Assembly (NCBI GenBank): GCA_021294835.1
Contig: JAJTDF010000046.1
Coordinates: forward strand, 1-42,703
Length of the DNA stretch: 42,703 bases
Reading direction: 5' to 3'
Source of the DNA: Planctomycetaceae bacterium
GTDB lineage: Bacteria; Planctomycetota; Phycisphaerae; Phycisphaerales; UBA1924
In this document: in pieces, positions 8,043 through 16,079 of the stretch
Layout: each line of letters begins with the position of its first letter
How positions within the stretch are numbered: position 1 is the first letter of the stretch
Made by a program: the position numbers and the translations under genes
Notes under the pieces: model-generated
What the model was told of the DNA's origin: nothing
Databases searched by the model: none
What the model saw: only the letters and a program-made list of their open reading frames with translations

Positions 8043-8819
8043 ATGCCGCTGTTCCTCGACGACAAGCCCCTCTCGACCCCGCTCGCGCCCGCCGGAACCG
8101 CCGGCTCCTCCGCCACCCTCCGCGATCTGCTCAACCACGGGGCCGATCTGGCCGCCCGCTCCGGCCGCATGGTCGTGGAGGTGCTCCTCGACGGCGTCCG
8201 CCTCGACGACGACGCCCTCCGCGACGCAGAGGGTCGCCCCCTCGCCGACCACGACGTCCGCCTGATCTCCGCCGACCCCCGCGCCCTGGTCGCTGCCGCC
8301 CTCTACGACCTCTCCGCCGAGGCCGGCCGCCTCCGCGAACTGCAGGCTCAGACCGCCCGCCACCTTCAGGCCGGCCAGCTCACCGCCGCCTCCGACGCGC
8401 TCTCCACCGTCGTCGCCGTATGGGATGCCCTCCGGCAGGGCCTCGCTCAGGGTCCCGGCCTGCTCGGGCTTGATCCCGCCGAACTGGCCTTCTCCCCCAC
8501 CGCCGACGCCGATCCCCAGCCCGTCGCCGGAGCCATCGCCAACCTCAACCTCCGGCTGATCGACCTCCGCCGCTGCCTGGCCGGTGAAGATTGGGCCTCG
8601 CTCGCCGATCTGCTCCAGGATGAACTCTCCGCCGAGGCCGACACCTGGGCAACCATGCTCGCCGACCTGGCCGACCAGCTCCGCGCCGCTGCCCCCGCCG
8701 CCCCAATCGATGCCCGGCCCGGCTGCGGCAAGGCCGGCTGCTGCCGCTCCCGGGGCCCCGCGGACGCCCCGCCCGCCGCCGCCGCACCGGCCTGCTGCGA
8801 CAACCAGCCGCACCACTGA
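8043..8819 (+). CDS. Unrecognised helical protein with Cys-rich tail
   Basis: A 258-residue protein I do not recognise. Residues 1-85 look like a small alpha/beta segment (VVEVLLDGVRLDDDAL), 85-220 like a helical bundle with repeated Gln/Leu/Ala heptads (LRELQAQTARHLQAGQL; LADLLQDELSAEADTW), and the last 35 residues carry five cysteines (CGKAGCC, ACC), which could bind metal. There is no signal peptide or membrane segment. GGAG lies five bases before the ATG. The protein after it, 84 bases downstream on the same strand, is also unknown, so they may be co-transcribed. Codon use matches the neighbours, so it is a real gene. Confidence 0.75.
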   Translation: MPLFLDDKPLSTPLAPAGTAGSSATLRDLLNHGADLAARSGRMVVEVLLDGVRLDDDALRDAEGRPLADHDVRLISADPRALVAAALYDLSAEAGRLRELQAQTARHLQAGQLTAASDALSTVVAVWDALRQGLAQGPGLLGLDPAELAFSPTADADPQPVAGAIANLNLRLIDLRRCLAGEDWASLADLLQDELSAEADTWATMLADLADQLRAAAPAAPIDARPGCGKAGCCRSRGPADAPPAAAAPACCDNQPHH

Positions 8820-8903
8820 TGTTCCTGCAGTTCCCGACCCCACACACGCTTCACCGCATCCGTCCCGGGTTGCTCATCCAACCCGGCACTTCGAGAGGGC
8901 CAC

Positions 8904-9734
8904 GTGTCCAAGACCACGCTTTCCGGAGCCCAGCAGATCGACGCCCTGATGGAGAACGCCAGCCAGGAACTGGTCGCTCGCAAGTACTTCCACGCTGAGG
9001 CCCACTGCCTCCAGGCCATGCACCACGCCTGGGCCATCCGCGACTTTGAACGCATCTCCAGAATCTGCATGCCGCTGCAAGAGTGCCGCCGCCAGAAGCG
9101 GGACCTCGCGATCGACGCCGGCAACGTGTTCACCCTGACCGATCGCACCCCGGGTGAGGACATGAAGCTCCAGAGCGGCTGCTACCTCGTTCAGCCTCCC
9201 CGCGTCGGACTCGACGGTCGCATCCTCCGCGAACTGGCCGATCAGCAGCAAGTCCCCATCATCGTCGTCGTCCGCGAGCCCACCACCCGTCTTGGCCTGA
9301 TTCCGATTGTCGCTCTCGGCCCGGTCACCATCCGCGCCCGCATCGCGCCCCCGCCGCCGACCGCACCGGCGCCGGCCAGGCCCGCCGCCCGACGCACCGG
9401 AAAGTCCAAGACCACCGACCCCGCCACCGCCGCCGCCGCCGCTGCCGCTGCTGCCACGCCCCCCGCACTCCCCTCGCCCCAGTGGTTCCTGTGGGCCAAC
9501 GAGCAACTCGGCGACGCCGCCATCTCCGAGGTTGAACACGCCGCACGCACGCCCGAACAGCGTGCCGAAGGCTTCTGGGCCCGTCTGCAGGCCCTCCCCG
9601 ATCACGAGAAACTCCACCAGCGCCTCGCCGAAGCCGCCCTCGAGGCCGCCCGCAACCCCACCCCTCGCGCCAAGCTTCCCATCCCCGCCGATGAGGACGA
9701 ATTCGGTGATGAGGATGCCGTCGCTGACGATTGA
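8904..9734 (+). CDS. Unrecognised cytoplasmic protein with poly-alanine linker
   Basis: A 276-residue protein I do not recognise. The N-terminal 75 residues are helical and contain several Cys, His and Met residues (HAEAHCLQAMHHAW, ISRICMPLQECRRQ). Residues 80-150 look like a beta-rich domain (GCYLVQPPRVGLDGRIL, IIVVVREPTTRLGLIPIVALG). A Pro/Ala linker with a nine-alanine run coded by GCC/GCT repeats (about 9429-9457) leads to a helical segment (WFLWANEQLGDAAISEVEHA) and an acidic tail. GTG 8904 is preceded by GAGAGG. No signal peptide. It probably belongs with the preceding unknown gene. Confidence 0.75.
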   Translation: MSKTTLSGAQQIDALMENASQELVARKYFHAEAHCLQAMHHAWAIRDFERISRICMPLQECRRQKRDLAIDAGNVFTLTDRTPGEDMKLQSGCYLVQPPRVGLDGRILRELADQQQVPIIVVVREPTTRLGLIPIVALGPVTIRARIAPPPPTAPAPARPAARRTGKSKTTDPATAAAAAAAAATPPALPSPQWFLWANEQLGDAAISEVEHAARTPEQRAEGFWARLQALPDHEKLHQRLAEAALEAARNPTPRAKLPIPADEDEFGDEDAVADD

Positions 9735-9735
9735 G

Positions 9736-10515
9736 TCACCCCGGCCGCGTCGCATTCGCCCGTTGACGCTCCAGCGGCACCCTCGCCACAATCCGGCTCC
9801 AGCAGCCGTCGTCGATCTCATGAAATCCCGCGAATATCCCCACGCGGAACAGATCGATCCGCTGCTCGCACTGCAGCATGCGATACAGATTGGTGATGTG
9901 CCATTCCACCGCACGCTTGGTGCGGTGCTGTGCTGAGGCGATCTGGCCGTTCTCCAGACCGCACGCCACCAGCCGCAGCACATCCAACTCACATCGCGTA
10001 AGCGGAGACAGCCGCCCCCAGTCGGCCTCCAGAAGGTGCTCCACATCGGCGCTCGGCCGCAACGCACCGCCCACCCCCACACGCGACACCATCAGCACAA
10101 ATCGCGACGGCCCGCCGCTCACCGCGTACGCGCTGCTCTCCATCCGCCGCCCCCGGAAGATCTCCACCACGTGCGCCAGCCGTCCAGACTGCAGCACACG
10201 ACGAATCAACCCGAGCCGTTCCTCGCACCACGCCGCCCCGAACCGCTCGGCCATTCGCCGCCCCACCAGTTCCTCGGGCGACATCCCCACCGCGTCGGCC
10301 ATCGATCCCGAAGCCCACACGTAACGCCCGTCACCGTCGTACGCCGCCGCGAAGACGCCCTCGCCCTGGCTGGCGAGAGTCGCGAATGCCGCCGCATCCC
10401 CCACCCGAAGCCCCACGCTCTCCGCATCACACCGCACGCGCTCGGTCGCCGTACCGAACGCTCGCAGCATGTCCGGATCAACACACGCAGCAACGTGGGG
10501 AACCCTGGCCTTCAT
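9736..10515 (-). CDS. PAS domain - LuxR-type transcriptional regulator
   Basis: A 259-residue regulator. Residues 50-145 resemble a PAS sensor fold (YVWASGSMADAVGMSPEELVGRRMAERF), and residues 168-230 are a LuxR-type helix-turn-helix (LSPLTRCELDVLRLVACGLENGQIA ... RAVEWHITNLYRML). There is no receiver domain, so it probably senses a ligand or redox state directly. It converges on the gene at 8904 with essentially no gap (stops at 9734 and 9736) and diverges from the secreted-protein gene at 10702 across 186 bases, a plausible target region. No ribosome site is evident at its ATG. Confidence 0.82.
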   Translation of the reverse strand: MKARVPHVAACVDPDMLRAFGTATERVRCDAESVGLRVGDAAAFATLASQGEGVFAAAYDGDGRYVWASGSMADAVGMSPEELVGRRMAERFGAAWCEERLGLIRRVLQSGRLAHVVEIFRGRRMESSAYAVSGGPSRFVLMVSRVGVGGALRPSADVEHLLEADWGRLSPLTRCELDVLRLVACGLENGQIASAQHRTKRAVEWHITNLYRMLQCEQRIDLFRVGIFAGFHEIDDGCWSRIVARVPLERQRANATRPG

Positions 10516-10701
10516 GGATGCGGGAAAAATGCTCGAATCTCAAGGACAATTCACCGTTGGCACAACGCACAACTCGGCCCGTCATTGCGGCCCGCCACAG
10601 TTCTCGCCGTCAGTTTCTGGACTCACCCACGCCCCCCACTAGCGTCACCACATCGCCCGCACACCTGTTGTGCGAGAACCCGCGACCAACGGAGAGACCA
10701 C

Positions 10702-11367
10702 ATGCAAGCCCGACTTCACACCGCCGCCCTCGCCGCCGTCACCAGCCTGCTCATGCTGGCCGGGTCCGCCGCCGCTCAACCCGGTACCGTCGGCGGCCAA
10801 CTCCTCAACCCGCTCTGGACGACTCCCAACCAGAACGAGTTCCCCACCGACTTCTCCGGCGTCGCCCCGGACTACGCCGACCAGTCCGGCGCGCTGCCTT
10901 GGGGCCCCTCCGGCATCGCCGAGCCAGGGCCGCACTCGTTCGACCCCGCCGCCCGCCGCATCCACATCCGCAACGCCTTCAGCCCGACCCGCTTCAAACT
11001 CCTCTGGCTGCGCTTGCAGTGGAACCCGGGCTCCGCCCCTCCGCCGGAACTCCAGCCCGTCGGCCAGCCCATCAATGAAGCCCTCTGGCCCTCAGCCACC
11101 GCACTGGATCAGGAAGGCAACCCCACCGGCGCCGGCGCCCTCACCGGCGTCGCTTGGGACACCAGCCCCCTGGGCATCACCGTCGTCACCATGACCTTCC
11201 GCTTCGTGCCCCAGCCCTGGCGCGAGTCCATCAACCTCGCCCCACTCGTCACCGCCAACTCCCTCCCCTTCCGCGTTGACGTGCAGACCATCTGCATCCC
11301 GTCACCAGCCGCAGCAACGCTGCTGGTCGGCTGCGGTCTGGTCGCTGCCCGCCGCCGCCGCACCTGA
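10702..11367 (+). CDS. Secreted protein with PEP-CTERM-like C-terminal sorting signal
   Basis: A 221-residue exported protein. Signal peptide 1 to about 25 (ends SAAAQ); the mature part has no family I recognise. The last 25 residues, IPSPAAATLLVGCGLVAARRRRT, have the Pro-rich motif, hydrophobic helix and Arg cluster of PEP-CTERM-like sorting signals, used by exosortase-type systems to anchor proteins at the envelope. The frame is open far upstream, but the ATG at 10702 has a GGAGAG site six bases away and gives the signal peptide. A second protein of this kind is at 35978; no exosortase is in the window. Confidence 0.78.
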   Translation: MQARLHTAALAAVTSLLMLAGSAAAQPGTVGGQLLNPLWTTPNQNEFPTDFSGVAPDYADQSGALPWGPSGIAEPGPHSFDPAARRIHIRNAFSPTRFKLLWLRLQWNPGSAPPPELQPVGQPINEALWPSATALDQEGNPTGAGALTGVAWDTSPLGITVVTMTFRFVPQPWRESINLAPLVTANSLPFRVDVQTICIPSPAAATLLVGCGLVAARRRRT

Positions 11368-11696
11368 TGCCCCACCGCCCCAACGCCCATCACCCTGCCC
11401 GCCGATCCGCGCGGCAATCCAATCGCCGACCCAGGCCGGGTGTCCGCTCACGACGCTCACATCCGGCCGCGCAGACGCACCGCGGTGAGGGGCCGACAAC
11501 ACCCGCAGAGGCCAGAGAGAGCAAACGGAGGTGAAGGGAAGAGGGAGGGGTCAACCGGCCGTGCTGGCGCAGCATGTCCTCGGACTCGCTGCGCCGGCAT
11601 GTGTCTTCTTTCGACACCGACAGGCTCACGTACAAAGCCACCGCACCCGCGGCAGCCTCGTCACAATCGTCAACCCAAAGGCCCGCCTGCTGCGAT
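11368..11696. other. Gene-free stretch
   Basis: About 330 bases between a rightward and a leftward gene. Open frames here lack the codon bias of neighbours and overlap each other. A purine-rich patch on the plus strand lies around 11503-11552. No hairpin followed by a T run was seen. Confidence 0.5.
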
Positions 11697-11966
11697 TTAC
11701 CGATAGTGCCCGCGGCTCTCGTTGTTCCGCCGGTTCTGGTCGCCGAGCACGCCACCGCCGATGGCCCCGGCCGCGCCGCCGATGATCGCCCCGCGACCCG
11801 CGCTGCCGGTCAGGCTGCCGATGATCGCCCCCGCCCCGGCGCCGATCGCCGCACCGCTCAATGCGCCTTCGCCGGCGTTGTTGCAGCCGCCGCCAAGCAA
11901 CGCCACCGCTCCGACGCCCGCCAGACCCAGCACCTTCACCACACCGCCACGCTTCACGCAACGCAT
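11697..11966 (-). CDS. Glycine-zipper lipoprotein
   Basis: An 89-residue envelope protein. A signal sequence (1-27) ends in LLGGGC, an imperfect lipobox that would put the lipid on Cys28. Residues 34-78 are a glycine zipper (AAIGAGAGAIIGSLTG, AAGAIGGGVLG) similar to the SlyB/YMGG class that packs helices in the outer membrane, and the tail is polar (DQNRRNNESRG). GGAGG lies eight bases before the ATG. Monocistronic. Stress-linked envelope roles are known for relatives; none is shown here. Confidence 0.8.
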   Translation of the reverse strand: MRCVKRGGVVKVLGLAGVGAVALLGGGCNNAGEGALSGAAIGAGAGAIIGSLTGSAGRGAIIGGAAGAIGGGVLGDQNRRNNESRGHYR

Positions 11967-12048
11967 CGTCTAAGCCTCCATGTCCCCACGCCCACACCTG
12001 TACTTCGACAACCCGCCACCACCCGTTTCGACAAATCCGGGTCCCATC

Positions 12049-12106
12049 CGCCTCCCCCCGCCCACCCCCCCCGCCCCCACACCATCCCCCGGCCCCTTGC
12101 ACCCAA
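12049..12106. other. C-run tract (G-runs on minus strand)
   Basis: A block of short C runs, including runs of six to eight C at 12053-12076 and more to about 12106, in the 206-base gap between two leftward genes. On the minus strand it is a chain of G runs able to form a quadruplex. Seen in sequence; any role is inference. Confidence 0.4.
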
Positions 12107-12172
12107 ACCATTACCCAACCTGCTTGGCCAGTCTCCGTTTGGTCACCTCGCCAGTACGCAGCCATCCGCCCA

Positions 12173-12880
12173 TCAGTTCCAACTGCACCCCTTCACACCC
12201 TCCACCCCCCGCTGCGGCGCTGCCCGCCGCAGCAACTGCTCCAGCGTCGCCAGCTCCCCCTCCACAATCTCCGCCCGCCGGTGCACGTTCGGCTCCGCCA
12301 GCAACTGGTACCGCAACTCCGGCTCACCAAACACCGTGAACGCCAGCAATTCCAGAATCGCCGGCGTCGGCACGCTCTCATCCCGCAGGTGCGCCACCAC
12401 CTGCTCCGCATCCTTCAGGTCCGCCAGGCGGGTCCGCGAGAGCATCCGCTCCAGCCGGCTGCGGATCGTCGCCACCTCCTCCTCATCCACCGGGTTGATA
12501 CCGATCGGCTCCAGCACCGCCATGCGATACAGCCGCTCCTCATCCTCCGGCAACTCTTCCACGATCCGCCCCCGGCAGATCCCGTGCACCGCCAGCAGAT
12601 ACCGCCCGTCCGGCAACCGCTGATGCTGCATGATCTGCCCCACGCACACCGCCGTCCGCAGCGGCGGCCGACCGTGATAGTCCTCCTGCCACAAGTCCCC
12701 CTCAAACACCGCCATGGCGATCTGCCCCGGCCCATCCAGGGCGTCGGTCACCATCTGCTTGTACCGCTCTTCGAACACATGCAACTGCACCACCGCGTGC
12801 GGCATCAGCGTCACCGCCGCCAGCGGAAACACCGGCATCGGCCGCCCAAAGTTCACCCGAATGGCCGCCTCGTCAGACAT
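12173..12880 (-). CDS. LON substrate-binding domain protein
   Basis: A 235-residue stand-alone version of the N-terminal domain of Lon protease, without ATPase or protease parts. It begins with the family motif MPVFPLAAVTLMPHAVVQLHVFEERYKQM (written here from residue 15) and continues with AVCVGQIMQH, DGRYLLAVHGICRGRI and the helical C-terminal half of the domain. Such proteins are common in bacteria and presumably bind unfolded polypeptides, but the role is unknown. A TAGACT box sits six bases before the ATG and no ribosome site is visible. Confidence 0.9.
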   Translation of the reverse strand: MSDEAAIRVNFGRPMPVFPLAAVTLMPHAVVQLHVFEERYKQMVTDALDGPGQIAMAVFEGDLWQEDYHGRPPLRTAVCVGQIMQHQRLPDGRYLLAVHGICRGRIVEELPEDEERLYRMAVLEPIGINPVDEEEVATIRSRLERMLSRTRLADLKDAEQVVAHLRDESVPTPAILELLAFTVFGEPELRYQLLAEPNVHRRAEIVEGELATLEQLLRRAAPQRGVEGVKGCSWN

Positions 12881-12886
12881 GCACCA

Positions 12887-12892
12887 AGTCTA
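12887..12892 (-). promoter_or_regulatory. -10-like box TAGACT for leaderless LON-domain gene
   Basis: TAGACT on the minus strand is separated from the start codon by exactly six bases, consistent with transcription beginning at the ATG. No ribosome site exists. Confidence 0.5.
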
Positions 12893-12935
12893 GCGGCCCG
12901 CCGCCCACCCCACCCCCTGCTTCGCGGGTGCCACC

Positions 12936-13952
12936 TCACTCCGCCAGCGGGTCCGGCCTGAACAGCTTCGTGTCTAGCGCCCACTGCTTCTCCGTGAAGT
13001 GCCCGCCCAGGTCCAGCGGGTTTTCCCGGTCCGGCCGCGCCGCCGCCAGCGCGATGAACGTCTTGGCGTCCAGATTGTCCAGCATCGCCACCAGAATCGC
13101 CTCCGGCGTCGCCGGCACCTTCGCCGCGCCATACTCCGGCGTCCCGTGGTGGCTCAGCACAATGTGCTGCAGCACCGTCATCAGATACTTCGGCGGACGG
13201 ATCCCCGTCTGCTGCATCACCAGCTTCATCCGGTCCTGCAGCATGATCGCACCCTCCACGATGTGCCCGATCAGCTCACCCCGGTCCGAGTACGCAAAGC
13301 TCCGGTCATACACCAGTTCCCGCGTCTTGCCCAGATCGTGCAGGAACAGCCCCATCAGCACCAGGTCACGGTTGATCTTCGGGTACAGCGGGCAGATCCG
13401 GTCCGCCAGCCGCAGCAACTGCAGCGTGTGCTCCAGCAGCCCGCCGATGTACGCGTGGTGCATCGACTTCGCCGCCGGGCACTTGCAGAACGCCGCCATC
13501 AGCGGCTGATCCTCCAGATACACGTTCGCCAACGCCACCATCGCCGGGTGCTTCAGCGTCCCCAGCAGCGCCTTCACCTCCCCAAACATCTCATCGATGT
13601 TGTGCGGCGTCACCGGCAGCAGTTCCCGCATCTCCTGCTCGCTCGGCTCGGCGGGCTCGATGCTCCGGATGATCAGCTGCAACTCGCCCTGATACGGCTG
13701 CGTCTCACCCTCCACCCACACAAAGCCCTCGGTCGGCAGCCGACGAAACACCTCCGGCTCGATCGACCACATCCGCCCCGGCATCTCACCCGTCTTGTCC
13801 CGCAGCAGGCACTTCAAGAACGGCTTGTCGTTCTTCGTCCGCCCCAACTGCGTGTTGCTGATGCAGAACATCGCCGACACGTACTCGGTCGGGTCAAGCT
13901 GGTTGATGTAGCGGCGGGCCTGGGCGTTCTGCCCGCGGGCGATCATGGACAT
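12936..13952 (-). CDS. 3'-5' exoribonuclease, YhaM type (OB-fold plus HD domain)
   Basis: A 338-residue protein with an N-terminal OB-fold (about 20-115: YVSAMFCISNTQLGRTKNDKPFLKCLLRDKTGEM) and a C-terminal HD hydrolase domain (about 160-300) with HHAYIGGLLEHT, FLHDLGKTREL, LSHHGTPEYG and LDNLDAKT supplying the metal ligands. This domain order and length match YhaM, a Mn-dependent 3'-5' exoribonuclease. The frame runs upstream to 14135 but that part looks non-coding; the ATG at 13952 has GGAG six bases before it (a second ATG is at 13946). Confidence 0.88.
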   Translation of the reverse strand: MSMIARGQNAQARRYINQLDPTEYVSAMFCISNTQLGRTKNDKPFLKCLLRDKTGEMPGRMWSIEPEVFRRLPTEGFVWVEGETQPYQGELQLIIRSIEPAEPSEQEMRELLPVTPHNIDEMFGEVKALLGTLKHPAMVALANVYLEDQPLMAAFCKCPAAKSMHHAYIGGLLEHTLQLLRLADRICPLYPKINRDLVLMGLFLHDLGKTRELVYDRSFAYSDRGELIGHIVEGAIMLQDRMKLVMQQTGIRPPKYLMTVLQHIVLSHHGTPEYGAAKVPATPEAILVAMLDNLDAKTFIALAAARPDRENPLDLGGHFTEKQWALDTKLFRPDPLAE

Positions 13953-14412
13953 GGCGTGCTCCGGCGTTCGTCGAAATGGACGCAGCGCGACGCACCGCCG
14001 CCTGCTCACTCGAGGATACGCCCTTCCGCCTCGCCGCCCGGTTGTCGCTTCCCCCGTCCGGCCCCGCCCGACACAATGCTCGCCGCAGGGTGTCCCCTCC
14101 GGCGAACGTTCCTGGGAAACCCGTGCCCCCGACACCCCTCCACCGCATCAGCAGCGAAGGCCAAACCCTGCCAGTCGGCCTCGGCCAACCCGAACAACGC
14201 ATCACCCGGCTCCAGATTGCAGCACGCGCCACGACCCGCCCTCTCACCCCGCACCTCCCCATAACACCACCGCCCGCCTCGACGCACGCGCCGCAACGGG
14301 TCCTGCACCACCATTCATCTGTCAGACACCCCCCCAATAGCCCCGACCGCCCCCCACCAAACCGCCAAGAAACCAAACAACCCACCAACGCCCCCCTACC
14401 GAAACCTGAAAA
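13953..14412. other. Gene-free stretch between exoribonuclease and tRNA-Arg
   Basis: About 460 bases with no convincing gene. The best candidate is a minus-strand frame at 14006-14314, whose middle reads protein-like (EPGDALFGLAEADWQG), but third-position GC is only moderate and there is no recognisable family; it may be a decayed gene or the natural leader of the exoribonuclease gene. The part near 14330-14400 is C- and A-rich. Confidence 0.4.
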
Positions 14413-14486
14413 CGCGGGCGGGAGGACTCGAACCTCCAACCTTCTGATCCGTAGTCAGATGCTCTATCCAATTGAGCTACGCCCGC
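14413..14486 (-). tRNA. tRNA-Arg (anticodon ACG)
   Basis: Read on the minus strand this folds into a full cloverleaf: acceptor stem GCGGGCG/CGCCCGC, D arm beginning GCTCAATTGGATAGAGC, anticodon stem TCTGA/TCAGA with loop CTACGGA giving anticodon ACG, T stem GGAGG/CCTCC with loop TTCGAGT, and discriminator G. The ACG anticodon decodes CGN arginine codons after deamination to inosine by TadA. The 3' CCA is not encoded; TTT follows. A good promoter lies just upstream. Confidence 0.97.
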
Positions 14487-14502
14487 TGAATACGTGGGGG
14501 TG

Positions 14503-14531
14503 AGCCTAGCGGCCTTCCACGCCGTTGGCAA
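14503..14531 (-). promoter_or_regulatory. Promoter of tRNA-Arg
   Basis: On the minus strand, -35 TTGCCA and -10 TAGGCT are separated by exactly 17 bases, and the -10 ends 16 bases before the tRNA 5' end. This fits a housekeeping sigma-70 type promoter. Confidence 0.65.
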
Positions 14532-14535
14532 GTGC

Positions 14536-14611
14536 CCCACCACCCCAGACCCTCACCTTCCCCCACCCCCACTCCTCCCCCCCCACCCCCTGCAACCACC
14601 CCCCGGCCCCC
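14536..14611. other. C-run tract between divergent tRNA-Arg and rpsT promoters
   Basis: Many runs of four to nine C on the plus strand fill the space between the two opposed promoters, giving the minus strand strong quadruplex potential. It could insulate the two promoters or influence supercoiling; that is inference. Confidence 0.45.
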
Positions 14612-14640
14612 TTGCCCGGCACCCCGGTTCCCGCTATCAT
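14612..14640 (+). promoter_or_regulatory. Promoter of rpsT
   Basis: -35 TTGCCC (14612-14617), 17-base spacer, -10 TATCAT (14635-14640). The start would be near 14647, giving a leader of about 70 bases that ends in AAGGA (14699-14703) before the ATG at 14716. One of the clearest promoters here. Confidence 0.7.
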
Positions 14641-14715
14641 CGCGGCCCAGATTCTCCCGCACCGGGCAGGCTCGTCCTCCCTGTCGGCCGTTTGTGCTCA
14701 AGGAACTCACGTCTC

Positions 14716-15012
14716 ATGGCTCACTCCCTCTCGGCTCAGAAACGCGTCCGTCAGAACCTCAAGCGCAACGCCCGCAACCGCTGGCGCAAGCGGCTCATGC
14801 GCGAGGCCGTCAAGGAGTTCGCCGACAAGATCGCCCACGGCACCCTCGACGAGGCCAGCTCGGCCCTGAAAAAGGCCGCCCAGGTCATCGATCGCACCGC
14901 CCAGAAGGGCACCATCCACAAGAACCAGGCCGCCCGCCGCAAGAGCCGCATGTCGGCCAAGGTCAAGGCCCGCAAGGTCGCCGGCCAGATCTCCGCTCCG
15001 CCCAAGAAGTAA
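14716..15012 (+). CDS. rpsT: Small ribosomal subunit protein S20 (bS20)
   Basis: Ribosomal protein that binds 16S rRNA in the 30S subunit body. The 98-residue, very basic product starts MAHSLSAQKRVRQNLKRNARNR and has the helical hairpin of S20, including the C-terminal IHKNQAARRKSRM motif, at slightly above the usual 87-residue length because of a basic/Pro tail (QISAPPKK). The ATG at 14716 is chosen because it begins the conserved sequence; AAGGA lies upstream with a somewhat long spacing. It has its own promoter and terminator and is monocistronic. Confidence 0.97.
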   Translation: MAHSLSAQKRVRQNLKRNARNRWRKRLMREAVKEFADKIAHGTLDEASSALKKAAQVIDRTAQKGTIHKNQAARRKSRMSAKVKARKVAGQISAPPKK

Positions 15013-15081
15013 TCCCTGGGCCCCCCTCCGCCGCTGCCGCCTCACCGCCGCAGCCCGCCCAGGACCAGCCGATCACCCCCA

Positions 15082-15113
15082 CCGCCCGCCACCTCGGCGG
15101 GCGGTTTGTTTTT
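15082..15113 (+). terminator. Intrinsic terminator after rpsT
   Basis: A perfect nine-base stem CCGCCCGCC / GGCGGGCGG (15082-15090 and 15096-15104) with loop ACCTC is followed by TTTGTTTTT. This is a textbook rho-independent terminator 70 bases after the rpsT stop. Confidence 0.92.
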
Positions 15114-15182
15114 GCCGCCTGCCCCGGTCCCCCCTCCCGGCCGTCCGTTCTCGGGCCACGCCACCGCCCGCCCCAGCAACCC

Positions 15183-15188
15183 TACCGT
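15183..15188 (+). promoter_or_regulatory. -10-like box TACCGT before CPBP protease gene
   Basis: TACCGT ends ten bases before the ATG at 15199, implying a leader of about three bases. No ribosome site is present. Confidence 0.35.
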
Positions 15189-15198
15189 CGGCCCGCCC

Positions 15199-15999
15199 AT
15201 GGCCGTCCGACGCACCACCGCATCCAAGGCCGCGCCCCGCGTCGCCCACGCCAACGAGGGCTACTGGCACCTGTCCACGCGCCCGCTCCACGCCCTCTGC
15301 GTCGTCACACCCCTCATCATCGTCTACGAAATCCTCTCCCTCCGCCACCTGGTCAACCAGGAGGCCATGACCCGCCAGCTCATCAAGGCCGAGAGCCTCC
15401 TCAGCCGCTTCGTCGAACTCTTCGGCGTCGCCGGCGCCCTCGCCCCCGGCCTGGCCATCATCACCATCCTGCTCGTCTGGCACCTGGTCAACAAAGACCG
15501 CTGGCGTGTCCAGCCCCCCGTCCTCGGCGGCATGGTCATCGAGTCCGCGTTGTGGGCCATCCCCCTGCTCGTCCTCGGCGCCCTCCTCCAACGCGCCATG
15601 GCCGTCACCGAAGCCCTCCCCCTGGTCGCACCCAACGCCTTCGCCGGCGAGTCCCTCGGCGCCCGGGTCGCCATCAGCCTCGGCGCCGGCCTCTATGAGG
15701 AACTCCTCTTTCGCCTGGTCGCCATCGCCCTCCTCCACTTCCTCGCCCGCGACCTGCTCAAACTCGGCCAATACACCGCCGCCGCCTTCGCCATCATCCT
15801 CTCCGCACTCGCATTCTCGCTCTACCACGACGTCTGGTCCGGCGGCTCAGGCCCTGGCGGCTTCCGCCTTGGCGACGCCATCTTCTACTTCGCCGCCGGC
15901 GTCTACTTCGCCTGGATCTACCTCCAGCGCGGCTTCGGCATCGTCGTCCTCGCCCACGCGATCTACGACCTCATCGTGCTCATACCGCTGAGCCGCTGA
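15199..15999 (+). CDS. CPBP family intramembrane glutamic endopeptidase
   Basis: A 266-residue polytopic membrane protein of the CAAX-processing/bacteriocin-processing (CPBP) family, related to Rce1. Its C-terminal half has the three catalytic motifs: YEELLFR (EExxxR), FSLYH (FxxxH) and HAIYD (HxxxD) in the last helices. About six or more hydrophobic segments are visible from residue 30 on. The frame extends upstream to 15106, inside the rpsT terminator, so the ATG at 15199 is preferred. Substrate unknown; stand-alone members are often of unknown function. Confidence 0.87.
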   Translation: MAVRRTTASKAAPRVAHANEGYWHLSTRPLHALCVVTPLIIVYEILSLRHLVNQEAMTRQLIKAESLLSRFVELFGVAGALAPGLAIITILLVWHLVNKDRWRVQPPVLGGMVIESALWAIPLLVLGALLQRAMAVTEALPLVAPNAFAGESLGARVAISLGAGLYEELLFRLVAIALLHFLARDLLKLGQYTAAAFAIILSALAFSLYHDVWSGGSGPGGFRLGDAIFYFAAGVYFAWIYLQRGFGIVVLAHAIYDLIVLIPLSR

Positions 16000-16079
16000 C
16001 GCTGGTCGGCGGACGCCCCCACCGCCGGCGTCCCGCCCGCTCACCACCGCGCCACACGCTCCCCCACAACCGCCCTGCC

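Noticed and set aside
11574-12623. A 349-codon plus-strand frame
   Set aside because: Crosses antisense to the glycine-zipper lipoprotein and LON-domain genes and has no coherent domain.
14006-14314. Possible small gene upstream of the exoribonuclease, minus strand
   Set aside because: Part reads protein-like, but third-position GC is moderate, there is no ribosome site or family, and it overlaps other equal frames.
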